Below are positions 53,863 to 62,828 of a stretch of DNA of 64,000 bases, piece after piece. The stretch comes from Candidatus Saccharimonadota bacterium. Its GTDB lineage: Bacteria > Patescibacteriota > Saccharimonadia > Saccharimonadales > Saccharimonadaceae. Below the pieces are notes generated by a model. It was not told the DNA's origin. It ran no database searches and saw only the letters and a list, made by a program, of their open reading frames with translations. The translations under genes were made by a program, and so were the position numbers. Numbering within the stretch: position 1 is the stretch's first letter; the number at the start of each line of letters is the position of its first letter. Location: assembly GCA_017514665.1 (NCBI GenBank), contig JAFWIX010000008.1, forward strand, positions 62,001 through 126,000. Reading direction: 5' to 3'.

Positions 53863-55195
53863 AGAAGGTCGCATCCCACCCCAAGATGTTAACGCCGAAA
53901 AATCTTTGCTCGGCGCGCTGTTGCTTTCTGATGCTGCTTTACCAGAAATTTCCAATCTAATTTCTCCCGCCGACTTTTACGAACCTGGGCACAGCAAAAT
54001 TTTCAAAGCTATGTTGTCGCTTTACGATCAACATAAACCCATAGATTTACTTACTCTTACCGCTGAATTACGCAAGCAAAAAACTCTTAAATCTGTTGGC
54101 GGCGCACCATATCTTACCGAGCTAACCAACTTCGTACCCACTGCATCGCACGCCGTAGCTTATGCTGAGCTCATCGAGAAAGCTGCAGTTCGTCGTCGTC
54201 TCATCGATGCTGGTACTGCCATCGTCGAAAAAGCCTATTCTGACGATGCTGAAGTCAATGAATTAGTCGGTCGTGCTGAAAAAGATCTCTTTGCGGTTTC
54301 CGATCAAACAGTCAAATCTGACTATATCCCCCTCGGCGACTTATTAACTGATGCTTATGATCGCATCGAAGATTTGCATAAAAATAAAAGCTCCTTACGT
54401 GGTCTCAAAACCGGTTTTGCCGATATTGACAAAAAAACTGCTGGCTTCCAAAAAGGCGATTTAATTATCGTGGGTGCTCGCCCCGCCATGGGCAAGACTA
54501 CTTTTGCGCAAAATTTGGCTTATAATATTGCGACTATTAACCAAAAAGGTGTTCTATTCTTCTCGATGGAAATGGCCGCTAATGAAATTGTCGATCGCAT
54601 GATTTCTGATGTTTCTGGTGTCGACAATTGGAAATTGCGCACCGGCAACGTCAATGACGATGATTTTGCCAAAATCGGCGACGCACTCGGCGAAATGGAC
54701 GAAGCGCCAATTTATATCGACGACACTTCAAATATGACGATTCTTGAAATGCGTAATAAAGCGCGCCGCGCTGTTCATGATCACGATATTGGCATTATTC
54801 TCGTAGATTATTTGCAACTTATGCAGGGTTCTGACCGTTATGCTGGTAACCGCGTCCAAGAAGTAACTGAAATTTCTCGTGGTCTCAAAACTCTAGCGCG
54901 TGAACTTGAAATCCCCGTCGTTGCGCTTGCTCAGTTATCTCGCAATGTCACCGGCAGGGAAGATCCACGCCCCGTACTTTCAGATTTACGCGAATCCGGC
55001 TCCATCGAGCAAGACGCCGACCTTGTAATGTTCCTACATCGCCCTGATTATTATCGCCAAAATGACGACGATTACGAAGAAACTCACATCACTGAACTTC
55101 TCATCGCTAAACACCGTCACGGTGCCGTTGGTAAAATTGAGCTCTACTTCCATCCAGAGCTACTACGCTTTATGTCTTTAGATAAAACCCGTTAA
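53840..55195 (+). CDS. dnaB: Replicative DNA helicase DnaB
   Basis: The 451-residue hexameric helicase has the N-terminal helical domain (PPQDVNAEKSLLGALLLSD) and a RecA-like C-terminal domain with Walker A GARPAMGKTTFAQN, Walker B ILVDYLQLM and the RESGSIEQDADLV motif. It starts behind CAGGAGG within the end of dnaX. Confidence 0.97.
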   Translation: MENQAPSKEGRIPPQDVNAEKSLLGALLLSDAALPEISNLISPADFYEPGHSKIFKAMLSLYDQHKPIDLLTLTAELRKQKTLKSVGGAPYLTELTNFVPTASHAVAYAELIEKAAVRRRLIDAGTAIVEKAYSDDAEVNELVGRAEKDLFAVSDQTVKSDYIPLGDLLTDAYDRIEDLHKNKSSLRGLKTGFADIDKKTAGFQKGDLIIVGARPAMGKTTFAQNLAYNIATINQKGVLFFSMEMAANEIVDRMISDVSGVDNWKLRTGNVNDDDFAKIGDALGEMDEAPIYIDDTSNMTILEMRNKARRAVHDHDIGIILVDYLQLMQGSDRYAGNRVQEVTEISRGLKTLARELEIPVVALAQLSRNVTGREDPRPVLSDLRESGSIEQDADLVMFLHRPDYYRQNDDDYEETHITELLIAKHRHGAVGKIELYFHPELLRFMSLDKTR

Positions 55196-55202
55196 AATAT
55201 GG

Positions 55203-55208
55203 TATAAT
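55203..55208 (+). promoter_or_regulatory. Leaderless promoter of the 55215 gene
   Basis: TATAAT preceded by TGG, exactly 6 nt before a GTG start. Confidence 0.7.
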
Positions 55209-55214
55209 GGTTAC

Positions 55215-56666
55215 GTGAAGAAAATTATTATTTCTAGATTGTGGCTTTACCGCTACCGTTTTATTCTCGGATATATTTTGCTAGGCTCAGCCTTTGCTGC
55301 TACTGTAATATTTTTGCCATTTCTCACTCCAGCTGGTCTTTCCGCCGCTGAAATGGAATCGGCCACCACCTCTTTTAACACTCATTTTACCTCACTCGCT
55401 GACGGCAATATTGTTGATTTACCTTATCATTTATTACAGAAACTTGCTATTTTGCTCTTCGGTTTATCAATTTATTCAGTCAAGCTTCCTAGTATTTTTA
55501 TCGGTCTGTTATTAGGATTATTATTAATTTTACTACTTAATCGTTGGTTTAAAAGCAATGTTGCGCTCTTCGCCTCTGTAATCACGGTATTTTCTGCGCC
55601 ATTTCTTTTCTTAACTGGTTCTGGTACGCCATTAATTATGTTAGTATTTTGGCCGACTTTCCTTCTTTGGCTAGGCTCTAAAATCCAAGGCAACAAGCAT
55701 CCTAGTTCTTTTTATGCCCTTACTTTTGCCTTTGCTCTTCTACTATCGCTATTCACGCCACATTTAATTTATCTCGCCATATTTATTATTCTATTCGCCA
55801 TCTTTAATCCACATTTACGTTTTACCGTCAAAAAACTCTCCAAAATCGCTCTCTTCACCACTATAGTAATCATCGTTGCCGGGTTCACCACTTTCACCAT
55901 GCTATGCATCAAACAACCCGCGCTCACTTCAAGCTTGCTACTGGCTGACAATTTTTCAATGAATTCGTTCTTTGGTAATCTCAGACTCGCCTTTGCGCCA
56001 TTCTTTGCTTGGGGTGGTGGCGTCGAAAGCACTTTTCTTTCTCCACTCATCGGCCTTGGCTCTTTCGCTCTAGCTTTTGTTGGTTTATTATCAACCACCA
56101 AAGGATTTTTTGCTTCACGCAATGCCATCGCTTCTTGTTTTATTATCTTTTCGATTGTGCTGGCTGGCCTACGTCCCGAAGCGGCAATCCTTTTAATCCT
56201 ACCATTTGCCATTTTAATCGCTCACGGCCTACGTTACATTCTAGAAAAATGGTACAATCTGTTTCCCGAGAATCCTTATGCTCGTATTTTTGCCATCTTA
56301 CCAATTAGCCTCTTGCTTGGCATCATCATTATTTCCGACATGTCGCACTTTATCTTCGGCTATCGCTACACACCCAACGTTGCCGACCAATTCAATAACG
56401 ACATTAGTTTAATTTACGAAAATGTCAATCCGGACGACATTCTAGTAATTAACCCTGAAGCTGAATATAATTTCTACCGCATCCTCAATGAAACTGCCAA
56501 TTTTAATGTCGTTAATACTATTCCAGTTACCCATTCTAATAATTTTGCTACACTGGGTGAATTTAGCAATGCCAATAATTCAGGTAAACTTTATCGTATT
56601 ATCACCTCGCCAAAATCCAACAATTCTGCTAGAATATATTTATATACATCTAACGAAGAGGAGTAA
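55215..56666 (+). CDS. Multi-pass membrane protein, possible glycosyltransferase of the GT-C type
   Basis: A 483-residue protein with 10 or more membrane segments and a short soluble C-terminal domain. An early loop with acidic residues (SAAEMESATTSFNTHF) and the overall layout resemble GT-C mannosyl/arabinosyl transferases, but the diagnostic Asp motif is not clear. Starts with GTG under a leaderless promoter. Confidence 0.55.
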   Translation: MKKIIISRLWLYRYRFILGYILLGSAFAATVIFLPFLTPAGLSAAEMESATTSFNTHFTSLADGNIVDLPYHLLQKLAILLFGLSIYSVKLPSIFIGLLLGLLLILLLNRWFKSNVALFASVITVFSAPFLFLTGSGTPLIMLVFWPTFLLWLGSKIQGNKHPSSFYALTFAFALLLSLFTPHLIYLAIFIILFAIFNPHLRFTVKKLSKIALFTTIVIIVAGFTTFTMLCIKQPALTSSLLLADNFSMNSFFGNLRLAFAPFFAWGGGVESTFLSPLIGLGSFALAFVGLLSTTKGFFASRNAIASCFIIFSIVLAGLRPEAAILLILPFAILIAHGLRYILEKWYNLFPENPYARIFAILPISLLLGIIIISDMSHFIFGYRYTPNVADQFNNDISLIYENVNPDDILVINPEAEYNFYRILNETANFNVVNTIPVTHSNNFATLGEFSNANNSGKLYRIITSPKSNNSARIYLYTSNEEE

Positions 56667-56668
56667 TT

Positions 56669-56965
56669 ATGGGTCAAACTATGGACCAAATGAAAATGGT
56701 CAATCAATTGCGCAAAGCGCAAAAAGAACTCAAAAACGAAATTGTTGAAGTTGAAGCCGGCGATGGCGCTGTGGTTGTTCAAATTAGCGCTGAATTAAAA
56801 ATTAAAAAAGTCAAACTAGATCCTGAAAAGATTGACTTTGACGATATTCGCGAGTTAGAGCGCTGGATTGAGAACTGTATGCGCGATGGTTATGCCAAAG
56901 CTCAAGAAATTGCCACTGAAAAAATGAAGCCACTCATGGGTGGTCTCGGTAATCTTGGTTTGTAA
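56669..56965 (+). CDS. YbaB/EbfC nucleoid-associated protein
   Basis: A 98-residue DNA-binding protein typically encoded between dnaX and recR. It begins with a helix (MDQMKMVNQLRKAQKELKNE) and has the family core EVEAGDGAVVVQISAELKIKKVKLD in part (key GDGAVVV and KIKKVKLD). It lies directly before recR. Confidence 0.88.
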   Translation: MGQTMDQMKMVNQLRKAQKELKNEIVEVEAGDGAVVVQISAELKIKKVKLDPEKIDFDDIRELERWIENCMRDGYAKAQEIATEKMKPLMGGLGNLGL

Positions 56966-57571
56966 ATGTTACCAAAGGCCCTGCAAGACGCTATCGATGC
57001 GCTCGGATTATTGCCGGGCGTCGGTTCGCGTACTGCTGAACGTTATGCCTATTATCTTTTTAAAAATTCTTCCAGTTTTGCCGATAATATCGCTGAATCT
57101 CTCAAAAACCTTCATTCTGGCGTCAAGTCGTGTCCAGTAACTTTTGCCTTAATCGACGCCAAAGAAAAAATTTCGCCACTTTATGCCGATGATGCGCGCG
57201 ATAAAACCACCGTTTTAGTAGTCGAGGAACCCCTTGATATTTACGCTTTTGAACAGACCAAAGACTATCAAGGCACCTATCACGTCCTCGGTGGCGCCAT
57301 CTCGCCCATTGATGGCATCACGGCCGACCAGCTCCATATTAATGAATTAATCGCTCGCATCAAGACTGACAAAGTAAAAGAAGTAATCATTGCTACCAAT
57401 CCATCAGTTGAAGGGGAATCAACTGCCCTATTATTACAAAAACTACTTGGCGAAAAATATCCCAAACTTAAGTTGACACGTCTTGCGCGTGGTCTGCCGC
57501 TTGGCGTCGACCTCTCATATGCCGATCAAATTACTCTCAGCGCCTCACTCGAAAATCGCACGGAATTATAA
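56966..57571 (+). CDS. recR: Recombination protein RecR, without zinc finger
   Basis: RecR acts with RecF/RecO in gap repair. The 201-residue protein has the helix-hairpin-helix LPGVGSRTAERYAYYL and the Toprim domain (VVEEPLDIYAFE; TNPSVEGESTALLL). Where the family has a Cys4 zinc finger there is only one Cys (KSCPVTFALID) and no partner. A palindromic element follows the stop. Confidence 0.92.
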   Translation: MLPKALQDAIDALGLLPGVGSRTAERYAYYLFKNSSSFADNIAESLKNLHSGVKSCPVTFALIDAKEKISPLYADDARDKTTVLVVEEPLDIYAFEQTKDYQGTYHVLGGAISPIDGITADQLHINELIARIKTDKVKEVIIATNPSVEGESTALLLQKLLGEKYPKLKLTRLARGLPLGVDLSYADQITLSASLENRTEL

Positions 57572-57572
57572 G

Positions 57573-57684
57573 AGAAAACTAAAAAGTAACTTTTCGGGGC
57601 ATCCGCAGTTACGACGAGGACGAAGCGACGAGCCCCGTAACGACGGGAGCGAGGAGCGTCCCGAAAAGTTGCTTTTAGTTTTCT
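57573..57684. repeat. Palindromic element D, intergenic
   Basis: Arms 57573-57598 and 57660-57684 are an almost perfect inverted repeat (one extra base and one mismatch; CCCGAAAAGTTGC side). The 61-nt core contains CCCCGTAACGACGGG and CGAGGAGCGTCC, both close to sequences in elements A and C. It lies between recR and rmuC, which converge, and could act as a bidirectional terminator. Confidence 0.8.
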
Positions 57685-58798
57685 AATTATCTACTTCGCC
57701 GATTAATTTAATCGAGTCGCTTTCTGGAAGTGATTCGACGTCTTTGAGCTTCTTCTCAATTTGGCGTGAAGTCGTTTTGGCGCTTTCAATTTTATTAGCT
57801 GATTCTTGTAGTTTCTTTTGTACACCTTCTAACAAATCACCGAACTTCCCAAATTGCGTTTTTACCGCACCCAGCATTTGCCAGACTTCCGAAGAGCGTT
57901 TTTCGATTGCTACCGTCTTGAACCCCATCAAGAGCCCCGATAACATCACCGGCAAAGTCGATGGGCTAGCGATTGTAATGTGATATTTTTGTCTAATTTC
58001 ATCCGAAAGTCCCGGGATACGCAAGATTTCCGCATATAAACTTTCGGTTGGCACAAACATCATGCCAAAATCTGTTGTCATGGGAGGATCAATATACTTA
58101 GTTGAAATCTTTTTCGCTTGTTCCTTGACATCCGTCGCCAAAGCCTTTTGTGATTTGATAATCGACTCCTTGTCGCCAGCATCGTAGGCGGCAATCAGGC
58201 GCGAATAATTTTCGACCGGAAACTTTGAATCTATCGGTAAATACACTGTGTCGTCTTTGCCGGGCATTTTTACTGCAAATTCGACTCTGTCGTTTGAACC
58301 CTTTTTAGTAATAATATTCTCTTCATACTGGTTAGTCGTCAAAATATCAGCGATAATTGCGCCAAGTTGCACTTCACCATAAATCCCACGCGTCTTTACA
58401 CCTTCCATTACTTTTTTCAAATCACCCACACCACTTGCCAGATTTTTCATTTCGCCTAAGCCCTGATAAACTTGCGTCAATTGACCAGATATCGTTTTAA
58501 AACTTTCATTAAATCGTTTTTCGACCGACTTCTGTAACTTCTCATCTACAGTTTCGCGCATTTCATCGAGTTTCTTCTCATTACTACTCTCAATATGGCG
58601 CAAATTCTCAGTAATCTCCTTGCGATTTTCGCGGAACTCTTGTTCAATTTTTGGATTGATTTTATCTAACTGCCCCTCCACGCGAATCAAGCGCTCTTCC
58701 AGCTTGGTGGTATCAACATCAGCCTTCGGCTTACGCATCAACAAAACCACCAGTAGCCCTATTATCGCCACCCCAATTATAATCATAACTATTTCCAT
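57683..58798 (-). CDS. rmuC: DNA recombination protein RmuC
   Basis: RmuC-type proteins limit inversions and are nuclease-like. The 371-residue protein has an N-terminal membrane helix (about 3-22), a coiled-coil region (about 35-100) and the RmuC domain (YGEVQLGAIIADILTTNQYEEN; LPIDSKFPVENYSRL; FGMMFVPTESLYAEI). The leaderless-type start at 58798 lies 6 nt after TATACT on the - strand. Confidence 0.92.
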   Translation of the reverse strand: MEIVMIIIGVAIIGLLVVLLMRKPKADVDTTKLEERLIRVEGQLDKINPKIEQEFRENRKEITENLRHIESSNEKKLDEMRETVDEKLQKSVEKRFNESFKTISGQLTQVYQGLGEMKNLASGVGDLKKVMEGVKTRGIYGEVQLGAIIADILTTNQYEENIITKKGSNDRVEFAVKMPGKDDTVYLPIDSKFPVENYSRLIAAYDAGDKESIIKSQKALATDVKEQAKKISTKYIDPPMTTDFGMMFVPTESLYAEILRIPGLSDEIRQKYHITIASPSTLPVMLSGLLMGFKTVAIEKRSSEVWQMLGAVKTQFGKFGDLLEGVQKKLQESANKIESAKTTSRQIEKKLKDVESLPESDSIKLIGEVDN

Positions 58799-58838
58799 AA
58801 TTTTAGTATACCATAAATTATGTTATAATTATAGAGAT
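58799..58838. promoter_or_regulatory. Divergent promoters rmuC and DHH gene
   Basis: On the - strand TATACT (58805-58810, preceded by TGG) is 6 nt from the rmuC ATG. On the + strand TATAAT (58824-58829) is 9 nt from the ATG at 58839. No Shine-Dalgarno sites are visible. Confidence 0.6.
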
Positions 58839-59825
58839 ATGTACAATATATTTTCGGATTTTATCAAGGACAAGCAAAAGATTTGCATCATTCAAGCCGA
58901 GAATCCTGACGGCGATTCGCTCGGTTCAGCTATTGCTTTGAGCTATCTATTGAAAGATATTAAGACTACTCTATATTGTCCAGTTGACATTCCTAAATAT
59001 TTACGTTATTTTTCTGACTGGGGAATTGTCACCAATGAATTTGATTACAAAGCCGACGGCTATATCATAGTTGATACCGCCGCCAGTATTTTACTTTCCA
59101 AGACTCTTAACGATTCGGCCGCCAAAAACCGTCTCTATACTGCCCCAGTCTTGGTGTTAGACCATCACGAAACTCCAGACGATTTAGATTTTCCGCATCA
59201 AGCCATCATCGAGCCATTACCGGCATGCTGCAGCTTAATTTATAAAATCGCCCTCTCCGAAAAACTCGATATCGACAAAGCTATCGCCGAAACTTTGTTA
59301 CAAGGCATTCTCGCCGACACCTTAGGCCTGACTAGCGCTTCAGTTTCTTCGGAAACTTTCCGCGATGTGGCGAATTTAGTTGATCTTGGCGCCAATATCA
59401 CCGAACTCGAAGAGCGTCGTCGTGAATTCATGAAAAAATCCAAGCGCATCCTAAACTACAAAGCCGACCTCATCAAGCGCATTGATTATTCGCTCGATGA
59501 CACTTTAGCTACAGTCTTGATTCCTTTTGATGACATTCAAAGCTATTCTGACGAATACAATCCAGGGGTTCTGATTATTGAAGAAATGCGCATGGTCGAA
59601 AACGTCAAGGTCTGTGTTGCTATCAAAACCTACCCAGACGGCAAGCTTACTGGCAAAATCCGCACCAACACCGAAGCCCCCGTCGCTGACAAAATCGCTG
59701 AATTTTTCGGTGGCGGTGGACACCCTTATGCTGCTGGTTTTCGTATCTATGACACCAACTACGAAACCGTCCTCGCTGATTTGATCGATTTAATACCGAA
59801 ACTATTATCCCAAAATGAAAGCTAA
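58839..59825 (+). CDS. DHH/DHHA1 phosphoesterase (NrnA-like)
   Basis: The 328-residue protein has the DHH motifs (NPDGDSLGS; DTAAS; DHHET) and a DHHA1 C-terminal domain with GGGGHPYAAGF. The family degrades nanoRNA or cyclic dinucleotides with Mn. An upstream extension of the frame crosses the divergent promoter and is rejected. It overlaps the hydrolase by 11 bases. Confidence 0.88.
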   Translation: MYNIFSDFIKDKQKICIIQAENPDGDSLGSAIALSYLLKDIKTTLYCPVDIPKYLRYFSDWGIVTNEFDYKADGYIIVDTAASILLSKTLNDSAAKNRLYTAPVLVLDHHETPDDLDFPHQAIIEPLPACCSLIYKIALSEKLDIDKAIAETLLQGILADTLGLTSASVSSETFRDVANLVDLGANITELEERRREFMKKSKRILNYKADLIKRIDYSLDDTLATVLIPFDDIQSYSDEYNPGVLIIEEMRMVENVKVCVAIKTYPDGKLTGKIRTNTEAPVADKIAEFFGGGGHPYAAGFRIYDTNYETVLADLIDLIPKLLSQNES

Positions 59826-60654
59826 ACTTTACGACATAGTTACTTATTTCTGGTACAAAATTCTAAAGCGCCCCATTAGATTAAAATGTACTTTTGATTC
59901 GCGTAACAAAAACGCTAGATTCACGGTTATTTTTTTACACGGAATCGCAGCCACTTCCAGCACTTGGCGCCCCACTATCAATTTATTTCTCAAAGATACT
60001 GGGCTCAAAAATTTTCGCTTTGTCACCGTTGACCTACTAGGTTTTGGCAAATCTCCTCGCGCCAATTGGCTAAAATACGATTATGAAGAATATAATCGCG
60101 CGCTTTTCAAAACCATCAAGCATTTACATATTAAAAACCCAATTGTCCTAGTCGGGCACTCTATGGGATCATTAATCGCCGCCAATTTTGCCGCCGAGCA
60201 TCCCGAAAAAATCTCTCGTCTCATTTTGGTATCACCGCCAGTATTAAAACCGAGCGAAGCCGCCAAACTTCCAGACAAATTCTATCAAAAGTCCTACGGC
60301 ACTTTACCTAAAATCGCCGAGGATCCAATCATCAAAACTCTTGCCAATTTCGTACAAAAAGTTTCCAGTTTTCGTGCTGAATATCTCAAAACTATCGCCT
60401 TCGAACGTTCCATGAAGAATATCGTTCTAAATCACAAAAATTATCAATTATTTAAAAAGTTAACCATTCCTACTACTATTATCCACGGTCGTTTTGATCC
60501 ACTAGTATTACAAGCCAATCTAAATGATATCGCTAAAGCCAATCCTGATTTTATTAAACTTGAACAAGTCACTGCTCAACACGATATTTCACCTTCAAAA
60601 CGTGATAAAATAAAAGTAGCACTAAAAGGTTTTCTCGAACATGAAACTATATAA
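59815..60654 (+). CDS. Alpha/beta hydrolase
   Basis: The 279-residue hydrolase has the oxyanion turn LHGIAATSSTW, nucleophile Ser116 in GHSMGS, an acid near HGRFDPL and a His in QHDISP. The substrate is unknown. It overlaps cysS by 14 bases. Confidence 0.85.
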   Translation: MKAKLYDIVTYFWYKILKRPIRLKCTFDSRNKNARFTVIFLHGIAATSSTWRPTINLFLKDTGLKNFRFVTVDLLGFGKSPRANWLKYDYEEYNRALFKTIKHLHIKNPIVLVGHSMGSLIAANFAAEHPEKISRLILVSPPVLKPSEAAKLPDKFYQKSYGTLPKIAEDPIIKTLANFVQKVSSFRAEYLKTIAFERSMKNIVLNHKNYQLFKKLTIPTTIIHGRFDPLVLQANLNDIAKANPDFIKLEQVTAQHDISPSKRDKIKVALKGFLEHETI

Positions 60655-62065
60655 TACACTCACTCGTAAAATCGAACCCTTCGTCCCCGAAAATAAAGAC
60701 GAAGTCAAAATTTACACTTGTGGCCCTACTGTATATAGCCATCCCCACATCGGTAACTATGCCTCTTATATTTATTGGGATTTATTAATTCGCACTCTTA
60801 GAGCCAACGATTATAAAATTAATCGCATTCTCAATATCACTGACGTCGGTCATTTGTCGTCTGACGCTGATGAAGGCGAAGACAAGCTCGAAAAAGGCGC
60901 CGCTCGCGAAAATAAAACCGTTTGGGAAATTGCCGAATATTACATCAAAGATTTTCTTGCAGGCTATAATAGTTTGAATCTCGTTAAACCAGACAAAATT
61001 ACTCGTGCTACTGATTATATTGAGCAAGATATCAAATTAGTAGATTTACTAACCAAAAAAGGTTACACCTATGAGCTGGAAGATGGCGTGTACTTTAACA
61101 CTGATCATTTTTCTCGCTACGCCGATTTTGCCAAATTAGACCTGAAACATTTACAAGCTGGTGCGCGCGTAGAATTTAATGCTAAAAAACTTCACCCTTC
61201 AGATTTTGCGGTTTGGAAATTTATCAGACCGGACGAAACTCATGCTATGCGCTGGGATTATCTTGGCCGTCCCGGTTACCCAGGTTGGCACCTTGAATGT
61301 TCCACTATTATTCATACCGAACTTGGTGAACCAATCGACATTCATACTGGTGGTATTGACCACATACCAGTACACCATACTAACGAAATCGCTCAGAGTG
61401 AAGCCGCTTTTGATACCAAACTCAGTCGTTTTTGGCTTCATTGCAATTTTATTACCATCGACGGCAATAAAATTTCTAAATCTCTTGGCAATGTTTACAC
61501 TTTAGAAGATTTAAAGAAACGTGGCTTTTCGCCTCTAGATTTCAAAATGTGGATTTTACAAGGGCATTATCAAAGCGAGCGCAACTTCACCTTCGATGAT
61601 CTCGCTGCCGCCAAAAGGCGCCGCCTTAACTGGCGCAACCGCATTGCGTTGTTATACCAAGATAGTGAACTTCCAAACGACTTTTCCTCGGGAGCGCTCA
61701 AGGGCGCTGTCGCCGCGTCCCAAGGGGCGGTACGCCCAAGCTTTACTCCATCGGAAAAAGTGTTTGAAAATTCACTTCTTGAACATCTCGACGACAATCT
61801 TAATTCGGCTGCGGCTTTTTCGCTGATTGACAACAGCGAGCTTACGCTAGCTGATTGGCAAAAAGTCGATGAATTATTTGGTCTCAATCTAATTGACGAC
61901 ACACCAGATATTCCAGACAGCTTGAAAGATTTGATCAGACAACGCGAGCAAGCTCGCGCCGACAAAGACTTCACTACTGCTGACAAAATTCGTCAAGAGC
62001 TCGAAGAAAACAATATTATTATTAACGACTCTCCTACCGGCCCAATCTGGGAATACAAGGCTTAA
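60641..62065 (+). CDS. cysS: Cysteinyl-tRNA synthetase with element insert
   Basis: CysRS charges tRNA-Cys. The 474-residue enzyme has the zinc ligand Cys in YTCGPTVYS, HIGN motif, GWHLECST (second Cys), GGIDHIPVHHTNE and the KMSKS-type KISKSLGN. The catalytic zinc site is kept. Residues about 342-379 (from SELPNDF to ENSLLEH) come from palindromic element E, between the catalytic core and the anticodon domain. Confidence 0.95.
   Translation: MKLYNTLTRKIEPFVPENKDEVKIYTCGPTVYSHPHIGNYASYIYWDLLIRTLRANDYKINRILNITDVGHLSSDADEGEDKLEKGAARENKTVWEIAEYYIKDFLAGYNSLNLVKPDKITRATDYIEQDIKLVDLLTKKGYTYELEDGVYFNTDHFSRYADFAKLDLKHLQAGARVEFNAKKLHPSDFAVWKFIRPDETHAMRWDYLGRPGYPGWHLECSTIIHTELGEPIDIHTGGIDHIPVHHTNEIAQSEAAFDTKLSRFWLHCNFITIDGNKISKSLGNVYTLEDLKKRGFSPLDFKMWILQGHYQSERNFTFDDLAAAKRRRLNWRNRIALLYQDSELPNDFSSGALKGAVAASQGAVRPSFTPSEKVFENSLLEHLDDNLNSAAAFSLIDNSELTLADWQKVDELFGLNLIDDTPDIPDSLKDLIRQREQARADKDFTTADKIRQELEENNIIINDSPTGPIWEYKA
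61664..61776. repeat. Palindromic element E, inside cysS
   Basis: Arms 61664-61694 and 61746-61776 form an imperfect inverted repeat (AGTGAA...TTCACT ends). The core contains, on the - strand, GAGCGCTCCCGAG exactly as in element B. It is read in frame and lies in a region of low conservation. Confidence 0.7.
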
Positions 62066-62066
62066 A

Positions 62067-62714
62067 ATGCACGAGAGCTGGAAGCCATTTTTAAAATCTG
62101 AATTTGACAAACCCTATTTCAAAGAACTCAGCGATTTTTTGCACAAAGCTTATGAAGATACCACCGTATTTCCCAAAAAATCCCTCGTCTTTTCCGCTTT
62201 TACTACCGACCTAAATAAAGTGTCGGTAGTAATCTTAGGACAAGACCCATATCATACTCCGGGCGCCGCACATGGCCTCGCTTTTTCAGTACCATCCTCA
62301 CAACCCATCCCGCCATCACTTATTAATATATATAAAGAAATCGATAATGACATCGGCAAACATTACAATAATTCCGGCTATCTTGGCCATTGGCAAGAAC
62401 AAGGCGTATTGTTATTAAATAATGTGCTAACGGTCGAGGCTCATAAAGCCGGTAGTCATCGCGGCAAAGGTTGGGAAATTTTCACTGAAGCTACAATTAA
62501 ATACCTAAATGATACACGCCCACATTTGGTGTTTATTCTCTGGGGACGAGACGCTCGTAGCAAAAAACCCTTAATCGATAGTTCCAAACATTTAATCTTG
62601 GAAAGTGTCCATCCATCACCACTTTCTGCGCACGCTGGATTCTTTGGCAACCACCATTTCAGCAAAACCAACGAATTTCTTAAAAATCACAATCTCCCCG
62701 AAATCGAATGGTAA
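62067..62714 (+). CDS. ung: Uracil-DNA glycosylase (family 1)
   Basis: Ung removes uracil from DNA. The 215-residue protein has GQDPYHTPGAAHGLAFS (catalytic Asp in GQDPYH), LLNNVLTVEAHKAGSH and HPSPLSAHAGF. It starts one base after the cysS stop. Being downstream of a dCMP deaminase-containing genome it fits uracil control, though the two are far apart. Confidence 0.95.
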   Translation: MHESWKPFLKSEFDKPYFKELSDFLHKAYEDTTVFPKKSLVFSAFTTDLNKVSVVILGQDPYHTPGAAHGLAFSVPSSQPIPPSLINIYKEIDNDIGKHYNNSGYLGHWQEQGVLLLNNVLTVEAHKAGSHRGKGWEIFTEATIKYLNDTRPHLVFILWGRDARSKKPLIDSSKHLILESVHPSPLSAHAGFFGNHHFSKTNEFLKNHNLPEIEW

Positions 62715-62828
62715 TTATATTTTAGTCAATTTACCGCGCGAAAGTTTATACACTGCATCCGCATAACTAGCAACTTTATTAGAGTGCGTCACCAAAATCA
62801 CAATTTTATGATCTTTTTTGGCTAAACC
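62715..62828 (-). pseudogene. C-terminal remnant of an ABC transporter ATPase
   Basis: On the - strand a 37-codon fragment reads KIVILVTHSNKVASYAD followed by VYKLSRGKLTK and a stop. This matches the H-loop and end of lipoprotein-export-type ABC ATPases. There is no start or Walker motif, and the fragment begins at the end of the sensor kinase gene, so it is a deletion remnant of a transporter once encoded beside the two-component system. Confidence 0.7.
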
